NCBI GenBank assembly: GCA_937915375.1
Contig: CALDMO010000023.1
Span: 1-64,000 of the forward strand
Source: an uncultured Marvinbryantia sp.
GTDB taxonomy: Bacteria > Bacillota > Clostridia > Lachnospirales > Lachnospiraceae
DNA length: 64,000 bases
Reading direction: 5' to 3'
Shown here: positions 52,124-60,903 of the stretch, one piece after another
Layout: each line of letters opens with the position of its first letter
How positions within the stretch are numbered: position 1 is the first letter of the stretch
Translations under genes and position numbers: made by a program
The notes under the pieces: generated by a model
Databases searched by the model: none
What the model was told of the DNA's origin: nothing
What the model saw: the letters and a program-made list of their open reading frames with translations, nothing else

Positions 52124-53008
52124 TCAAGGCTCTATCATTTGCATAGCAATATGTTTATCACGAAAATCTTTCGGAGAAATCCCATATTCTTTCTTAAAGG
52201 CACGATAAAAACTGGAATAGTCCCGAAATCCAAACATTTGAAAGACTTCCGTAATACTGCGATTGCTTAAAATGGCTTCCCGGCATAGGGCAAGCCTTTT
52301 TTTGGTAATATATTGATGGATGGAAATGCCGATATTGTTTTTAAAGACATGGGCGATGTGGTATTTACTGATAAAAAAATTTTTTGCCAAATGATCCAGG
52401 GACAGATCTTCTGTTAAATGATCTTCAATGTATTGTGTCAGCTGGCGGTATAGGGAGAGATCCTGCTGCAGAGCAGCGCTGTGGGTGCGCAGGTAGATAA
52501 CACGGTTCAGATGAAGGATAAGGTCGTTCAAATAAAGAGAAATCTGCGCGTCACGTCCGAAGCGATTTGCATGAAGTTCTTCTAAAAGCATTAAGATACG
52601 GGACTGAATACTGTTAAATTCTACGGAATCATTATGAAATAAATAGGTTCCGGTTTTTTCTACATAGTCCATCAGATAGGTATAGTCTGTGGAGATATCA
52701 TGCAGGCGGCGGCAATAGTCACGGCTGATCCAGAAAACAAACCGCCGATAGGGGACACTTGCACACTTGTTGATAAGCTGGTGCGGAATGTCGGGCGGAA
52801 TCATTACCATATCTCCAAATCGAACCGGACAGACGGTCTGTTCAATCTGTAAGCTGACCTCCCCCTCCAGAAAAAAATAAAATTCATAATAATTGTGCGA
52901 ATGACGGTCTACTTTTGCAAGATTCTGGTCATTATAATAGTAAAGTTCAAAATCTTTTGAGATCATATACTGACGGGAATCAAAAGCAGAGCGGAGATCT
53001 TTTTTCAT
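52124..53008 (-). CDS. AraC-family regulator of the uronate locus
   Basis: A 294-residue one-component regulator. The N-terminal cupin half has the pattern RHSHNYYEFYFFLEGEVSLQ and PPDIPHQL. The C-terminal helix-turn-helix pair reads LAKNFFISKYHIAHVFKNN and FGFRDYSSFYRAFKKEYG. I use the ATG at 53008 (AGAGG upstream) rather than the TTG at 53041. It is divergent from uxaC, whose upstream region carries a 21-bp-spaced direct repeat, so it probably activates the uronate operon in response to an intermediate such as glucuronate or fructuronate. Confidence 0.88.
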   Translation of the reverse strand: MKKDLRSAFDSRQYMISKDFELYYYNDQNLAKVDRHSHNYYEFYFFLEGEVSLQIEQTVCPVRFGDMVMIPPDIPHQLINKCASVPYRRFVFWISRDYCRRLHDISTDYTYLMDYVEKTGTYLFHNDSVEFNSIQSRILMLLEELHANRFGRDAQISLYLNDLILHLNRVIYLRTHSAALQQDLSLYRQLTQYIEDHLTEDLSLDHLAKNFFISKYHIAHVFKNNIGISIHQYITKKRLALCREAILSNRSITEVFQMFGFRDYSSFYRAFKKEYGISPKDFRDKHIAMQMIEP

Positions 53009-53079
53009 ATCAGAAAACCTCTTTGAGCAAATTAGTTTCAATGATGGATTATTTTTACTTTTTTGTAAATAATAGCATA

Positions 53080-53109
53080 ATACAACAAGAATTACAATGT
53101 ATACAACAA
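53080..53109 (+). promoter_or_regulatory. AraC-type direct-repeat operator candidate upstream of uxaC
   Basis: ATACAACAA occurs at 53080-53088 and 53101-53109, 21 bases apart, which puts both copies on the same helix face. The second copy ends 9 bases before the -35 element, the usual place for an AraC-type activator. Confidence 0.5.
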
Positions 53110-53118
53110 TTCGTTCAA

Positions 53119-53147
53119 TTGTATTTTGGAAGAAATCTTTTTATAAT
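53119..53147 (+). promoter_or_regulatory. Promoter of the uronate operon
   Basis: TTGTAT, a 17-base spacer and a perfect TATAAT lie about 65 bases before uxaC. Confidence 0.65.
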
Positions 53148-53212
53148 GCAGGTAAATAAAAGTCAGGAACAGACAGTATTTGGTAATGCTATATAATCAG
53201 GGAGGAAGATCT

Positions 53213-54628
53213 ATGAAAACATTTATGAATGAAGAGTTTTTGTTGTCTATAGACATGGCGAAAAAGCTTTATCAGGAATATGCGTCGCAGATGCCGGTGA
53301 TCGATTATCATTGTCACATCAGCCCAAAAGAGATTGCTGAGGACAGAAAATTTGATAATATCACGCAGGTATGGCTGGGAGGAGACCATTATAAATGGCG
53401 TCTGATGCGTACAAACGGGGTAGAGGAGCGTTATATTACCGGAGATGCAAGCGACAGAGAGAAATTTCAGAAATGGGCAGAGACATTGGAAAAAGCGATT
53501 GGGAATCCGCTGTATCACTGGAGTCATCTTGAATTGAAGCGCTATTTCGATTATAACGGTTACTTAAATGCAGAGACGGCAGAAGAGGTATGGCAGCTCT
53601 GTAATGCAAAGCTGCGGGAAGCAGAGATGTCTGTACGCAATATTATCCGCCGCTCTAATGTGTCGCTTCTTTGTACGACGGATGATCCCGTGGATTCTCT
53701 GGAATGGCATAAAGTGATTGCTGAGGATGAAACCTTTGAGGTGCAGGTGCTTCCGGCATGGCGTCCGGACAAGGCGATGAATCTGGAAAAGCCGGATTAT
53801 CCTGCATATCTGAAAAAACTCAGTGATGTCAGCGGTATTGAGATAAAAGATTTTGTATCTTTGCAGGCGGCGCTTTCTGAAAGAATGGATTTCTTTGCGG
53901 CACGCGGATGTTCCGTTTCCGATCATGGGCTGGAATATGTGATGTATCAGCCGGCTTCTTTAGAAGAAGCAGATGAGATTTTGAAAAAGAGGCTGGCAGG
54001 CAGTTTGGTCAGCAGAGAAGAAGAACTGAAATTCAAGACGGCATTTATGATAGCGGCAGGCAGAGAATACCATAAGCGCGGTTGGGTGATGCAGCTTCAT
54101 TATGGCTGTAAACGCGATAACAATACGCTTCGCTATAAAGAACTTGGTCCGGATACCGGATATGACTGTATCAATAATTATGCGCCGAGCGCGGAATTGG
54201 CGGATTTTTTAAATAGCCTAAATAGCACGGATCAGTTGCCGAAAACCATTATTTATTCCCTGAATCCGGCAGATAATGCAGTGATCGACGCTGCGATCGG
54301 ATGTTTCCAGGACAGCGCTGCGATCGGTAAAATTCAGCATGGCAGCGCATGGTGGTTCAATGATCACAAAACAGGTATGACGGAGCAGATGATCTCTCTG
54401 GCGAATCTGGGAGTTCTGGGGAATTTTATTGGTATGCTGACGGATTCCAGAAGTTTTCTTTCTTATACCAGACATGAATATTTTCGCAGAATTATGTGCG
54501 ATCTGATTGGCGGCTGGGTGGAAAACGGAGAATATCCGGCAGATGAGAAAGCGCTGGAGAAAATAGTAAAAGGGATTTCTTATAATAATGCAGTGCAATA
54601 TTTTAATTTCAAGTTGGAACTAAAATAA
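53213..54628 (+). CDS. uxaC: Glucuronate isomerase
   Basis: A 471-residue enzyme of the usual UxaC length, converting D-glucuronate to D-fructuronate (and galacturonate to tagaturonate) in the cytosol. The amidohydrolase-like metal site DYHCHISPKEIAED (about 30-43), WLGGDHYKWRLMR, the central MQLHYGCKRDNN and GSAWWFNDHKTGM are characteristic. The ATG at 53213 follows GGGAGGAAG. It is the first gene of a seven-gene run with gaps below 40 bases. Confidence 0.96.
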   Translation: MKTFMNEEFLLSIDMAKKLYQEYASQMPVIDYHCHISPKEIAEDRKFDNITQVWLGGDHYKWRLMRTNGVEERYITGDASDREKFQKWAETLEKAIGNPLYHWSHLELKRYFDYNGYLNAETAEEVWQLCNAKLREAEMSVRNIIRRSNVSLLCTTDDPVDSLEWHKVIAEDETFEVQVLPAWRPDKAMNLEKPDYPAYLKKLSDVSGIEIKDFVSLQAALSERMDFFAARGCSVSDHGLEYVMYQPASLEEADEILKKRLAGSLVSREEELKFKTAFMIAAGREYHKRGWVMQLHYGCKRDNNTLRYKELGPDTGYDCINNYAPSAELADFLNSLNSTDQLPKTIIYSLNPADNAVIDAAIGCFQDSAAIGKIQHGSAWWFNDHKTGMTEQMISLANLGVLGNFIGMLTDSRSFLSYTRHEYFRRIMCDLIGGWVENGEYPADEKALEKIVKGISYNNAVQYFNFKLELK

Positions 54629-54649
54629 TGGAAGGAAGGGTACAAATTT

Positions 54650-55723
54650 ATGGAAATGACAATGAGATGGTATGGATCAAAATTTGATACCGTTACACTA
54701 AAACAGATTCGTCAGGTTCCCGGTGTGACAGGAGTGATTACAACACTTTACGATACACAGCCGGGAGAAGTGTGGAGCAGAGAGAGAATACGCGCAATGA
54801 TCGATGAGGTGGAGGCAGCAGGGCTGCATATTTCCGGTATTGAGAGCGTAAATGTACATGACGCAATTAAAACCGGCGCGCCGGAGAGAGACAAATATAT
54901 TGATAATTATATTACCACGCTGGAAAACCTCGCTTTGGAAGGCATTCATCTGGTATGCTACAATTTCATGCCGGTGTTTGACTGGACGAGAACGGAGCTG
55001 GCAAGAGTTCGGCCGGATGGTTCTACTGTCCTGGCTTATACGCAGGAGGCGGTGGACGCGCTTGATCCGGAAAAGATGTTTGCGTCGATCGCCGGCGATA
55101 CGAATGGTTCTATTATGCCGGGCTGGGAGCCGGAACGAATGGCAAAGGTGAAAGAACTGTTTGCGATGTACAAGGATATTGACGATGAAAAATTGTTTGA
55201 AAATCTGAAATATTTTCTGGAAAGGATTATGCCGACTTGTGATAAATACGATATTAACATGGCGATCCATCCGGATGATCCGGCCTGGAGTGTATTTGGC
55301 CTGCCCCGTATTATCATCAACAAAGAGAATATTAACCGTATGATGAAGATGGTGGATAATCCGCATAATGGCGTTACGTTCTGTTCCGGTTCTTATGGAA
55401 CGAATCTGAATAACGATCTGCCGGATATGATTCGTTCTTTGAAAGGAAGAATTCACTTTGCCCATGTGCGCAATCTGAAATTCCACTCTCCGACGAATTT
55501 TGAAGAGTCTGCGCATCTGTCCTCCGACGGAACGTTTGATATGTATGAGATTATGAAGGCGCTTTATGAGATTGGCTTTACCGGGCCGATTCGTCCGGAT
55601 CATGGCCGTATGATCTGGGATGAGGTGGCGATGCCGGGTTACGGTCTGTATGACCGCGCGTTGGGAGCAACTTATTTGAATGGTCTTTGGGAAGCAATCA
55701 CAAAGAACGCGGAACGAAAATAG
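54650..55723 (+). CDS. uxuA: Mannonate dehydratase
   Basis: A 357-residue enzyme removing water from D-mannonate to give 2-keto-3-deoxygluconate. It begins with the family pattern MRWYGSKFDTVTLKQIRQVPG. Metal and substrate residues are visible in MAIHPDDPAWSVFGLPRI, NGVTFCSGSYG, HFAHVRN and RPDHGRMIWDE. The gap to uxaC is 21 bases. Together with uxaC and the next gene it completes the route from glucuronate to KDG. Confidence 0.96.
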   Translation: MEMTMRWYGSKFDTVTLKQIRQVPGVTGVITTLYDTQPGEVWSRERIRAMIDEVEAAGLHISGIESVNVHDAIKTGAPERDKYIDNYITTLENLALEGIHLVCYNFMPVFDWTRTELARVRPDGSTVLAYTQEAVDALDPEKMFASIAGDTNGSIMPGWEPERMAKVKELFAMYKDIDDEKLFENLKYFLERIMPTCDKYDINMAIHPDDPAWSVFGLPRIIINKENINRMMKMVDNPHNGVTFCSGSYGTNLNNDLPDMIRSLKGRIHFAHVRNLKFHSPTNFEESAHLSSDGTFDMYEIMKALYEIGFTGPIRPDHGRMIWDEVAMPGYGLYDRALGATYLNGLWEAITKNAERK

Positions 55724-55742
55724 ACGGAAAGGACGACAAATC

Positions 55743-57356
55743 ATGAAATTAAGCGAGCAGGGACTTGCAAATAGAGCGCAGTGGGAAGAGAAGGGTTATT
55801 CTCTTCCGAAATTTGACCGTGCAGAGATGATCGCGGCGACAAAAGAAAACCCGTTTTGGATTCATTTTGGCGCAGGTAATATTTTTCGCGCGTTTCAGTG
55901 TAATATCGCACAAAAGCTTTTAAACGAAGGCATTCTCGACCGCGGCATCACGGTTGCAGAGGGGTTTGATTATGAAATTATTGAAAAAATGAATCGTCCG
56001 CATGATGATTACAGTATTCTTGTTACCTTAAAGGCAGATGGAAATGTGGAAAAAACCATTATCGGTAGTATCGGGGAGTCTCTGCCGCTGAATTCTGACA
56101 GTGAAGCGGATTACGGACGCTTAAAAGAAATTTTTGCAAAAGATTCTCTGCAGATGGCTTCTTTTACAATTACAGAGAAAGGTTACAGTCTGGTAAACGG
56201 TCGCGGTGAACAGTTGGCGGATGTGACGGCTGACTTTGCGGCAGGCCCGGAAAAACCGTCCAGCTATATGGGAAAGGTAGCATCTCTTTTATATGTGAGA
56301 TATCAGGCGGGTGAAAAACCGATCGCTATGGTAAGCATGGATAACTGCTCTCACAATGGAGACAAGTTGTATGCGGCAATTCGTGCTTTTGCGGAAAAAT
56401 GGGGGGAAAACGGAAAAACGGATGCAGGATTTTTGAGCTATGTAAACGACAGAAACAAGGTTTCTTTTCCGTGGACGATGATTGATAAGATTACTCCTAG
56501 ACCGGATGCTTCTGTAGAGGCGATTCTGCAGGCGGACGGTGTGGAAGGACTGGATCCGGTGATCACTTCAAAGAATACGTATGTCGCTCCGTTTGTAAAC
56601 GCGGAAGAATGCGAGTATCTGGTGATCGAGGATATGTTTCCGAACGGCAGACCGCCGCTGGATGCGGACGGAGTGATGTTCACGGAAAGAGAGACGGTAG
56701 ATAAAGTAGAAAAGATGAAAGTCTGCACTTGCTTAAATCCACTGCATACGGCGTTGGCAATTTTTGGATGTCTGCTTGGCTATGAGAAGATTTCTGAGGA
56801 AATGAAAGATCCGGAATTAGTGAAACTGGTAGAAACTATTGGTTATAAAGAAGGGCTTCCGGTTGTCGTAAATCCGGGCATTCTTGATCCGAAGGAGTTT
56901 ATTGATACAGTATTGCAGGTACGTGTACCGAATCCGTTTATGCCGGATACGCCGCAGCGTATCGCGACGGATACGTCCCAGAAGCTGGCAATCCGTTTCG
57001 GTGAAACGATCAAAGCTTATCAGGCATCGCCGGAGCTTGACGTCAAAGATTTGCGGCTGATCCCGCTGGTATTTGCCGGATGGCTGCGCTATTTGATGGG
57101 CATTGACGACGACGGCAGAAAATTTGAACTCAGTCCGGATCCGCTGGCAGGCACACTTTGTCCGTATGTGGCAGAGCTGAAGCTGGAAGTGGGACAGGAT
57201 GTCGAAGCGGCAGTCGGAGAAATCCTCAAAATGAAAAATATTTTTGGCATTGATCTCTATGAGGTCGGTATGGCAGAAACGGTGATTGGTTATTTACAGG
57301 AAATGACTGCAGGCATTGGCGCAGTCCGTGCGGTACTGAAGAAATATACCGTATAA
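55743..57356 (+). CDS. uxuB: Fructuronate reductase (mannitol dehydrogenase family)
   Basis: A 537-residue NAD(H)-dependent enzyme of the long-chain mannitol dehydrogenase family. Between uxaC and uxuA steps it would reduce D-fructuronate to D-mannonate. The N-terminal Rossmann region reads WIHFGAGNIFRAF and a central FPWTMIDKITP and later NPLHTALAIFGCLLGY match the family's catalytic domain. The ATG at 55743 follows GGAAAGGA; the longer frame overlaps uxuA. Specificity is inferred from the operon. Confidence 0.9.
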   Translation: MKLSEQGLANRAQWEEKGYSLPKFDRAEMIAATKENPFWIHFGAGNIFRAFQCNIAQKLLNEGILDRGITVAEGFDYEIIEKMNRPHDDYSILVTLKADGNVEKTIIGSIGESLPLNSDSEADYGRLKEIFAKDSLQMASFTITEKGYSLVNGRGEQLADVTADFAAGPEKPSSYMGKVASLLYVRYQAGEKPIAMVSMDNCSHNGDKLYAAIRAFAEKWGENGKTDAGFLSYVNDRNKVSFPWTMIDKITPRPDASVEAILQADGVEGLDPVITSKNTYVAPFVNAEECEYLVIEDMFPNGRPPLDADGVMFTERETVDKVEKMKVCTCLNPLHTALAIFGCLLGYEKISEEMKDPELVKLVETIGYKEGLPVVVNPGILDPKEFIDTVLQVRVPNPFMPDTPQRIATDTSQKLAIRFGETIKAYQASPELDVKDLRLIPLVFAGWLRYLMGIDDDGRKFELSPDPLAGTLCPYVAELKLEVGQDVEAAVGEILKMKNIFGIDLYEVGMAETVIGYLQEMTAGIGAVRAVLKKYTV

Positions 57357-57388
57357 AAATAAAGTACAAAAGACAGGAGGAACTCTCA

Positions 57389-58477
57389 ATGGTTCAGAAA
57401 AAAGACGGTATGAATTATGCACCGAAGGGAAAACCGGCTCCGGTGGTGAAAGAGGGAGAATTTGTGATCGCGGCGATCGCACTGGATCACGGCCATATCT
57501 ATGGCATGTGTAACGGGCTGATTGAAGCGGGCGCATCCTTAAAGTGGGTATATGATCCGGATCCGAAAAAAGTAGAGGCATTTTTGAAGACATATCCGCA
57601 GGTAAAGGCAGCGAGCAGCGAGGAAGAAATTTTGGCAGACCCGGAAGTAAAACTGGTGTGCGGCGCAGCAGTAACGAACCAGCGGTGTGCGCTTGGATTG
57701 CGCGTTATGGAAGCGGGCAAGGACTACTTTACGGATAAGGCGCCCCTGACTTCACTGGAACAGCTGGCGGCAGCGAAAGAAATGGTACAGAAGACCGGCA
57801 GAAAATATATGGTTTACTACAGTGAACGTATTCACGTAGAATCTGCCGTATTTGCGGGACAGCTGATCGAGCAGGGCGCGATCGGTACGCCGATCCATAT
57901 TGACGGTTTTGGACCGCATCGTATTGGAGATCCGAAAGGCAGACCGGATTGGTTTTATGAAAAAGAAAAATACGGCGGGATTCTCTGCGATATCGGCAGC
58001 CATCAGATTGAACAGTTTTTATTTTACTGTAATGTAAAGGACGCGGAAGTAAAATACAGTGAAGTCGGCAATTACGGACATCCGGAATATCCGGAACTGG
58101 AAGATTTTGGCGATGCTATGCTTGTGGGAGATAACGGCACCACGCAGCATTTCCGCGTGGACTGGTTCACACCGGACGGATTGTCCACCTGGGGAGACGG
58201 ACGTACCTTTATTCTTGGCACAGAAGGCTATATTGAGCTTCGTAAATATGTTAATGTGGGAACAAACGATGGAACCGAAAATCATGTGTTCCTGGTAAAC
58301 AAAGACGGAGAACAGCATTTTCAGGTGAGCGGTAAAGTGGGTTATCCATTCTTTGGAGAATTGATTTTGGACTGCATTAATCGTACAGAAAATGCAATGA
58401 CGCAGGAACATGCGTTTAAAGCGGCAGAACTGTGTGTGCGCGCTGAATTACAGGCAGAGATGAGGAAAACAAAATGA
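57389..58477 (+). CDS. Gfo/Idh/MocA-family oxidoreductase with unusual cofactor motifs
   Basis: A 362-residue member of the Gfo/Idh/MocA family. The N-terminal fold is recognisable, but the glycine-rich loop reads IALDHGHIYGM, not GxGxxG, and the EKP motif is TDKAP. The C-terminal domain contains GGILCDIGSHQIEQFL, where the histidine should be catalytic. These changes may mean altered cofactor binding. AGGAGG precedes the ATG, 32 bases after uxuB. The next gene overlaps its stop by 4 bases, so the two proteins are probably made together. The substrate is unknown, presumably a uronate or glycoside. Confidence 0.82.
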   Translation: MVQKKDGMNYAPKGKPAPVVKEGEFVIAAIALDHGHIYGMCNGLIEAGASLKWVYDPDPKKVEAFLKTYPQVKAASSEEEILADPEVKLVCGAAVTNQRCALGLRVMEAGKDYFTDKAPLTSLEQLAAAKEMVQKTGRKYMVYYSERIHVESAVFAGQLIEQGAIGTPIHIDGFGPHRIGDPKGRPDWFYEKEKYGGILCDIGSHQIEQFLFYCNVKDAEVKYSEVGNYGHPEYPELEDFGDAMLVGDNGTTQHFRVDWFTPDGLSTWGDGRTFILGTEGYIELRKYVNVGTNDGTENHVFLVNKDGEQHFQVSGKVGYPFFGELILDCINRTENAMTQEHAFKAAELCVRAELQAEMRKTK

Positions 58478-59637
58478 TTCATGTAGCAGTTGTGGGAACC
58501 GGAAATATATCACATGCACATATTAAGGGACTTTTAACGTTCCCGGAGCGCTGTCGGATCGTGGCGCTTTGCGATATCTATCCGGAAAAAGCAGAGAAAG
58601 TAAAAGTGCAGTACCAACTGGATTGTCTGGTATTTGACGATCATGAAAAAATGCTGCGGGAAATGCCGGAGATTGATTTGGTTCATGTGTGTACGCCGCC
58701 GTATACACATAAGGAAATCGCTGTGCACAGTATGCAGGCTGGTCATCATGTATTGGTGGAAAAGCCAATGGCAACCTGTCTGACAGAATGTGATGAAATG
58801 CTGGCAGTCGCGACAGAAAAACAGATAACGTTGGGCTGTATTGCGCAGAACCGTTTCCGCAATTCTATTTATAAGCTGAAAAAAGTAGCGGAAAGCGGGC
58901 TTGCAGGAAAAATCTGTGCCGCGCATGTGGATTCACTGTGGTGGCGCGGCCATTGTTATTATGATCTGTGGTGGCGCGGTCTGTGGGAAAAAGAAGGCGG
59001 CGGTCCGACGCTCAATCATGCGGTTCATCATATTGATATGCTGAACTGGATAGAAGGAAGGATGCCGCAGGAAGTAGTAGCGCTTCTTTCTAATGTGATG
59101 CATGATAATTCTGAAGTAGAAGATATTTCCTTTGCGGCGCTTCGATATGAGGACGGCAGTGTGGCGGAGATTACCAGTTCCGTGATCCATCACGGGGAAG
59201 AACAGGGAATTACGCTTCAGTGTGCGGATGCGAAAATTTCAGCTCCGTGGGACGTAAAAGCGGAAATCAGCCAGAGCAACGGATTTCCGTATGAAGACGG
59301 AAATATAGAGTGCAAACAGCAGATTGAGGCATATTATCAGTCGTTACCGGATCTTGTCTGGGAAGGTCATACCGGAGAGATAGACGATGTGTTGACGGCA
59401 TTGGAAAATAACAGGCAGCCGTTGATTACCGGTGAAGATGGCAGACGTACAGTAGAATTGATTACGGCAATCTATAAGGGCGGATGTACAAAACAGACGG
59501 TGCAGATGCCAATCAGTAAAGAAGATCCTTTCTATACATTTGAGGGAATTTTGGAGCACGCAGTTCGGTTCTACAAAAAGACCTCGGCGGTAGAAAATTT
59601 TGAGGAGCAGTCGATTACACTGGGTAATTATTCATAA
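58474..59637 (+). CDS. Gfo/Idh/MocA-family oxidoreductase
   Basis: A 387-residue NAD(P)-dependent dehydrogenase. The Rossmann loop VVGTGNISHAH (6-16), the VEKPMA motif near residue 95 and the catalytic region GGGPTLNHAVHHIDMLNW (about 172-189) are complete. Its start overlaps the preceding gene (ATGA). It is quite different from the pair downstream, so the four genes are not simple copies of each other. Substrate unknown. Confidence 0.87.
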   Translation: MIHVAVVGTGNISHAHIKGLLTFPERCRIVALCDIYPEKAEKVKVQYQLDCLVFDDHEKMLREMPEIDLVHVCTPPYTHKEIAVHSMQAGHHVLVEKPMATCLTECDEMLAVATEKQITLGCIAQNRFRNSIYKLKKVAESGLAGKICAAHVDSLWWRGHCYYDLWWRGLWEKEGGGPTLNHAVHHIDMLNWIEGRMPQEVVALLSNVMHDNSEVEDISFAALRYEDGSVAEITSSVIHHGEEQGITLQCADAKISAPWDVKAEISQSNGFPYEDGNIECKQQIEAYYQSLPDLVWEGHTGEIDDVLTALENNRQPLITGEDGRRTVELITAIYKGGCTKQTVQMPISKEDPFYTFEGILEHAVRFYKKTSAVENFEEQSITLGNYS

Positions 59638-59676
59638 AAGAGAAATACCGGAAAGAATGCGGGAGGAAGATTTGAC

Positions 59677-60888
59677 ATGGAGATAGTACGGGCAGGCGTT
59701 ATAGGAATTGGAAATATGGGAAGCGCACATGCGCTGAAGATTTTTCAGAAACAGGTGGAGGGCATGCAGCTTACGGCGGTGTGTGATGTTCGGAAGGAAC
59801 GGCTTGCCTGGGCGGCGGAAGCTTTTCAGGAAAGAGTACATATATTTACAGATTATCGTGAACTCCTAAATTCCGGGTTGGTGGATGCGGTGATTATTGC
59901 CACGCCGCATCTTCTGCATCCGGTAATCGCGCAGGCGGCAATGGAGAAAAAGCTGCACGTACTTACAGAAAAACCGGCGGGTGTGGAAACAGCTGAGGTG
60001 CGTAAAATGAATGAGGCGGCGCAAAAGAGCGGTGTAGTGTTCGGAATTATGTATAATCAGCGGACAAACCCGTTGTATCGGGCACTGAAAGAAGATATCG
60101 CGTCTGGAAAACTTGGGGAGATTAAGCGGTTTGTGTGGATAATTAATAACTGGTATCGGACGCAGGCTTATTATGATTCCGGTACCTGGCGCGCTACCTG
60201 GAATGGAGAAGGCGGCGGCGCTCTTTTGAATCAATGTCCGCATCAACTGGACCTCTGGCAGTGGATTACAGGGATGCCGGTGAAAGTTCGGGCAGTTTGC
60301 AGGGAAGGGCAGTATCATCAGATTCAGGTAGAAGATGATGCGATGATTTATGTGGAATATGCAAATGGAGCCAACGGGTGCTTTATTACTTCTACAGGAG
60401 AATATCCGGGAACGAATCGTCTGGAGATCAGCGGTACACGCGGAAAAGCAGTAATCGAGGATGGGAAACTGAAGCGCTATCTGTTAGAATGTGATGAACG
60501 GGAAATCTGTTTTCAAAGTGAAAAGGCGATGCCGACAGAGGAAGTTGTGTATTCTGAACTTGTTCAGACAGAGCCGGAATCCGGACATCTTGGGATTTTG
60601 CAGAATTTTACAGATGCGATTTTAAAAGGAACACCGCTTTTAGCTCCGGGACTGGAAGGCATCAACGGTCTTTTAATCAGTAATGCAGCGTATTTGTCGT
60701 CCTGGACGGATGAGTGGGTGACGATTCCGTTTGACGAGCAGAAATTTTCCGATCTTCTTGCGAAGAAACGCAGTCAGGAAACGGAACAGCAAAGGAAAAA
60801 GAAGCAGCAGGAGACCGTGGAAAAAGAAAAAAATCAAGTTAATACGAACGAGGGCGGTTATGAGCCGCGCTGGTCGGTCAGATGGTAG
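59677..60888 (+). CDS. Gfo/Idh/MocA-family oxidoreductase (tandem paralogue A)
   Basis: A 403-residue dehydrogenase with Rossmann loop VIGIGNMGSAHA (8-19), LTEKPAG near residue 92 and catalytic region GEGGGALLNQCPHQLDLWQW (about 174-193). It is clearly a paralogue of the next gene, with long shared stretches such as YDSG-WRATW and PGTNRLEI. The last 40 residues are a lysine/glutamate/glutamine-rich tail (QQRKKKQQETVEKEKN) absent from the paralogue. GGGAGGAAG precedes the ATG. Substrate unknown. Confidence 0.87.
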   Translation: MEIVRAGVIGIGNMGSAHALKIFQKQVEGMQLTAVCDVRKERLAWAAEAFQERVHIFTDYRELLNSGLVDAVIIATPHLLHPVIAQAAMEKKLHVLTEKPAGVETAEVRKMNEAAQKSGVVFGIMYNQRTNPLYRALKEDIASGKLGEIKRFVWIINNWYRTQAYYDSGTWRATWNGEGGGALLNQCPHQLDLWQWITGMPVKVRAVCREGQYHQIQVEDDAMIYVEYANGANGCFITSTGEYPGTNRLEISGTRGKAVIEDGKLKRYLLECDEREICFQSEKAMPTEEVVYSELVQTEPESGHLGILQNFTDAILKGTPLLAPGLEGINGLLISNAAYLSSWTDEWVTIPFDEQKFSDLLAKKRSQETEQQRKKKQQETVEKEKNQVNTNEGGYEPRWSVRW

Positions 60889-60903
60889 AAGGAGAGGGGT
60901 TGT

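Noticed and set aside
54698..55744. 348-codon minus-strand frame opposite uxuA
   Set aside because: Shadow of mannonate dehydratase; no motif of its own.
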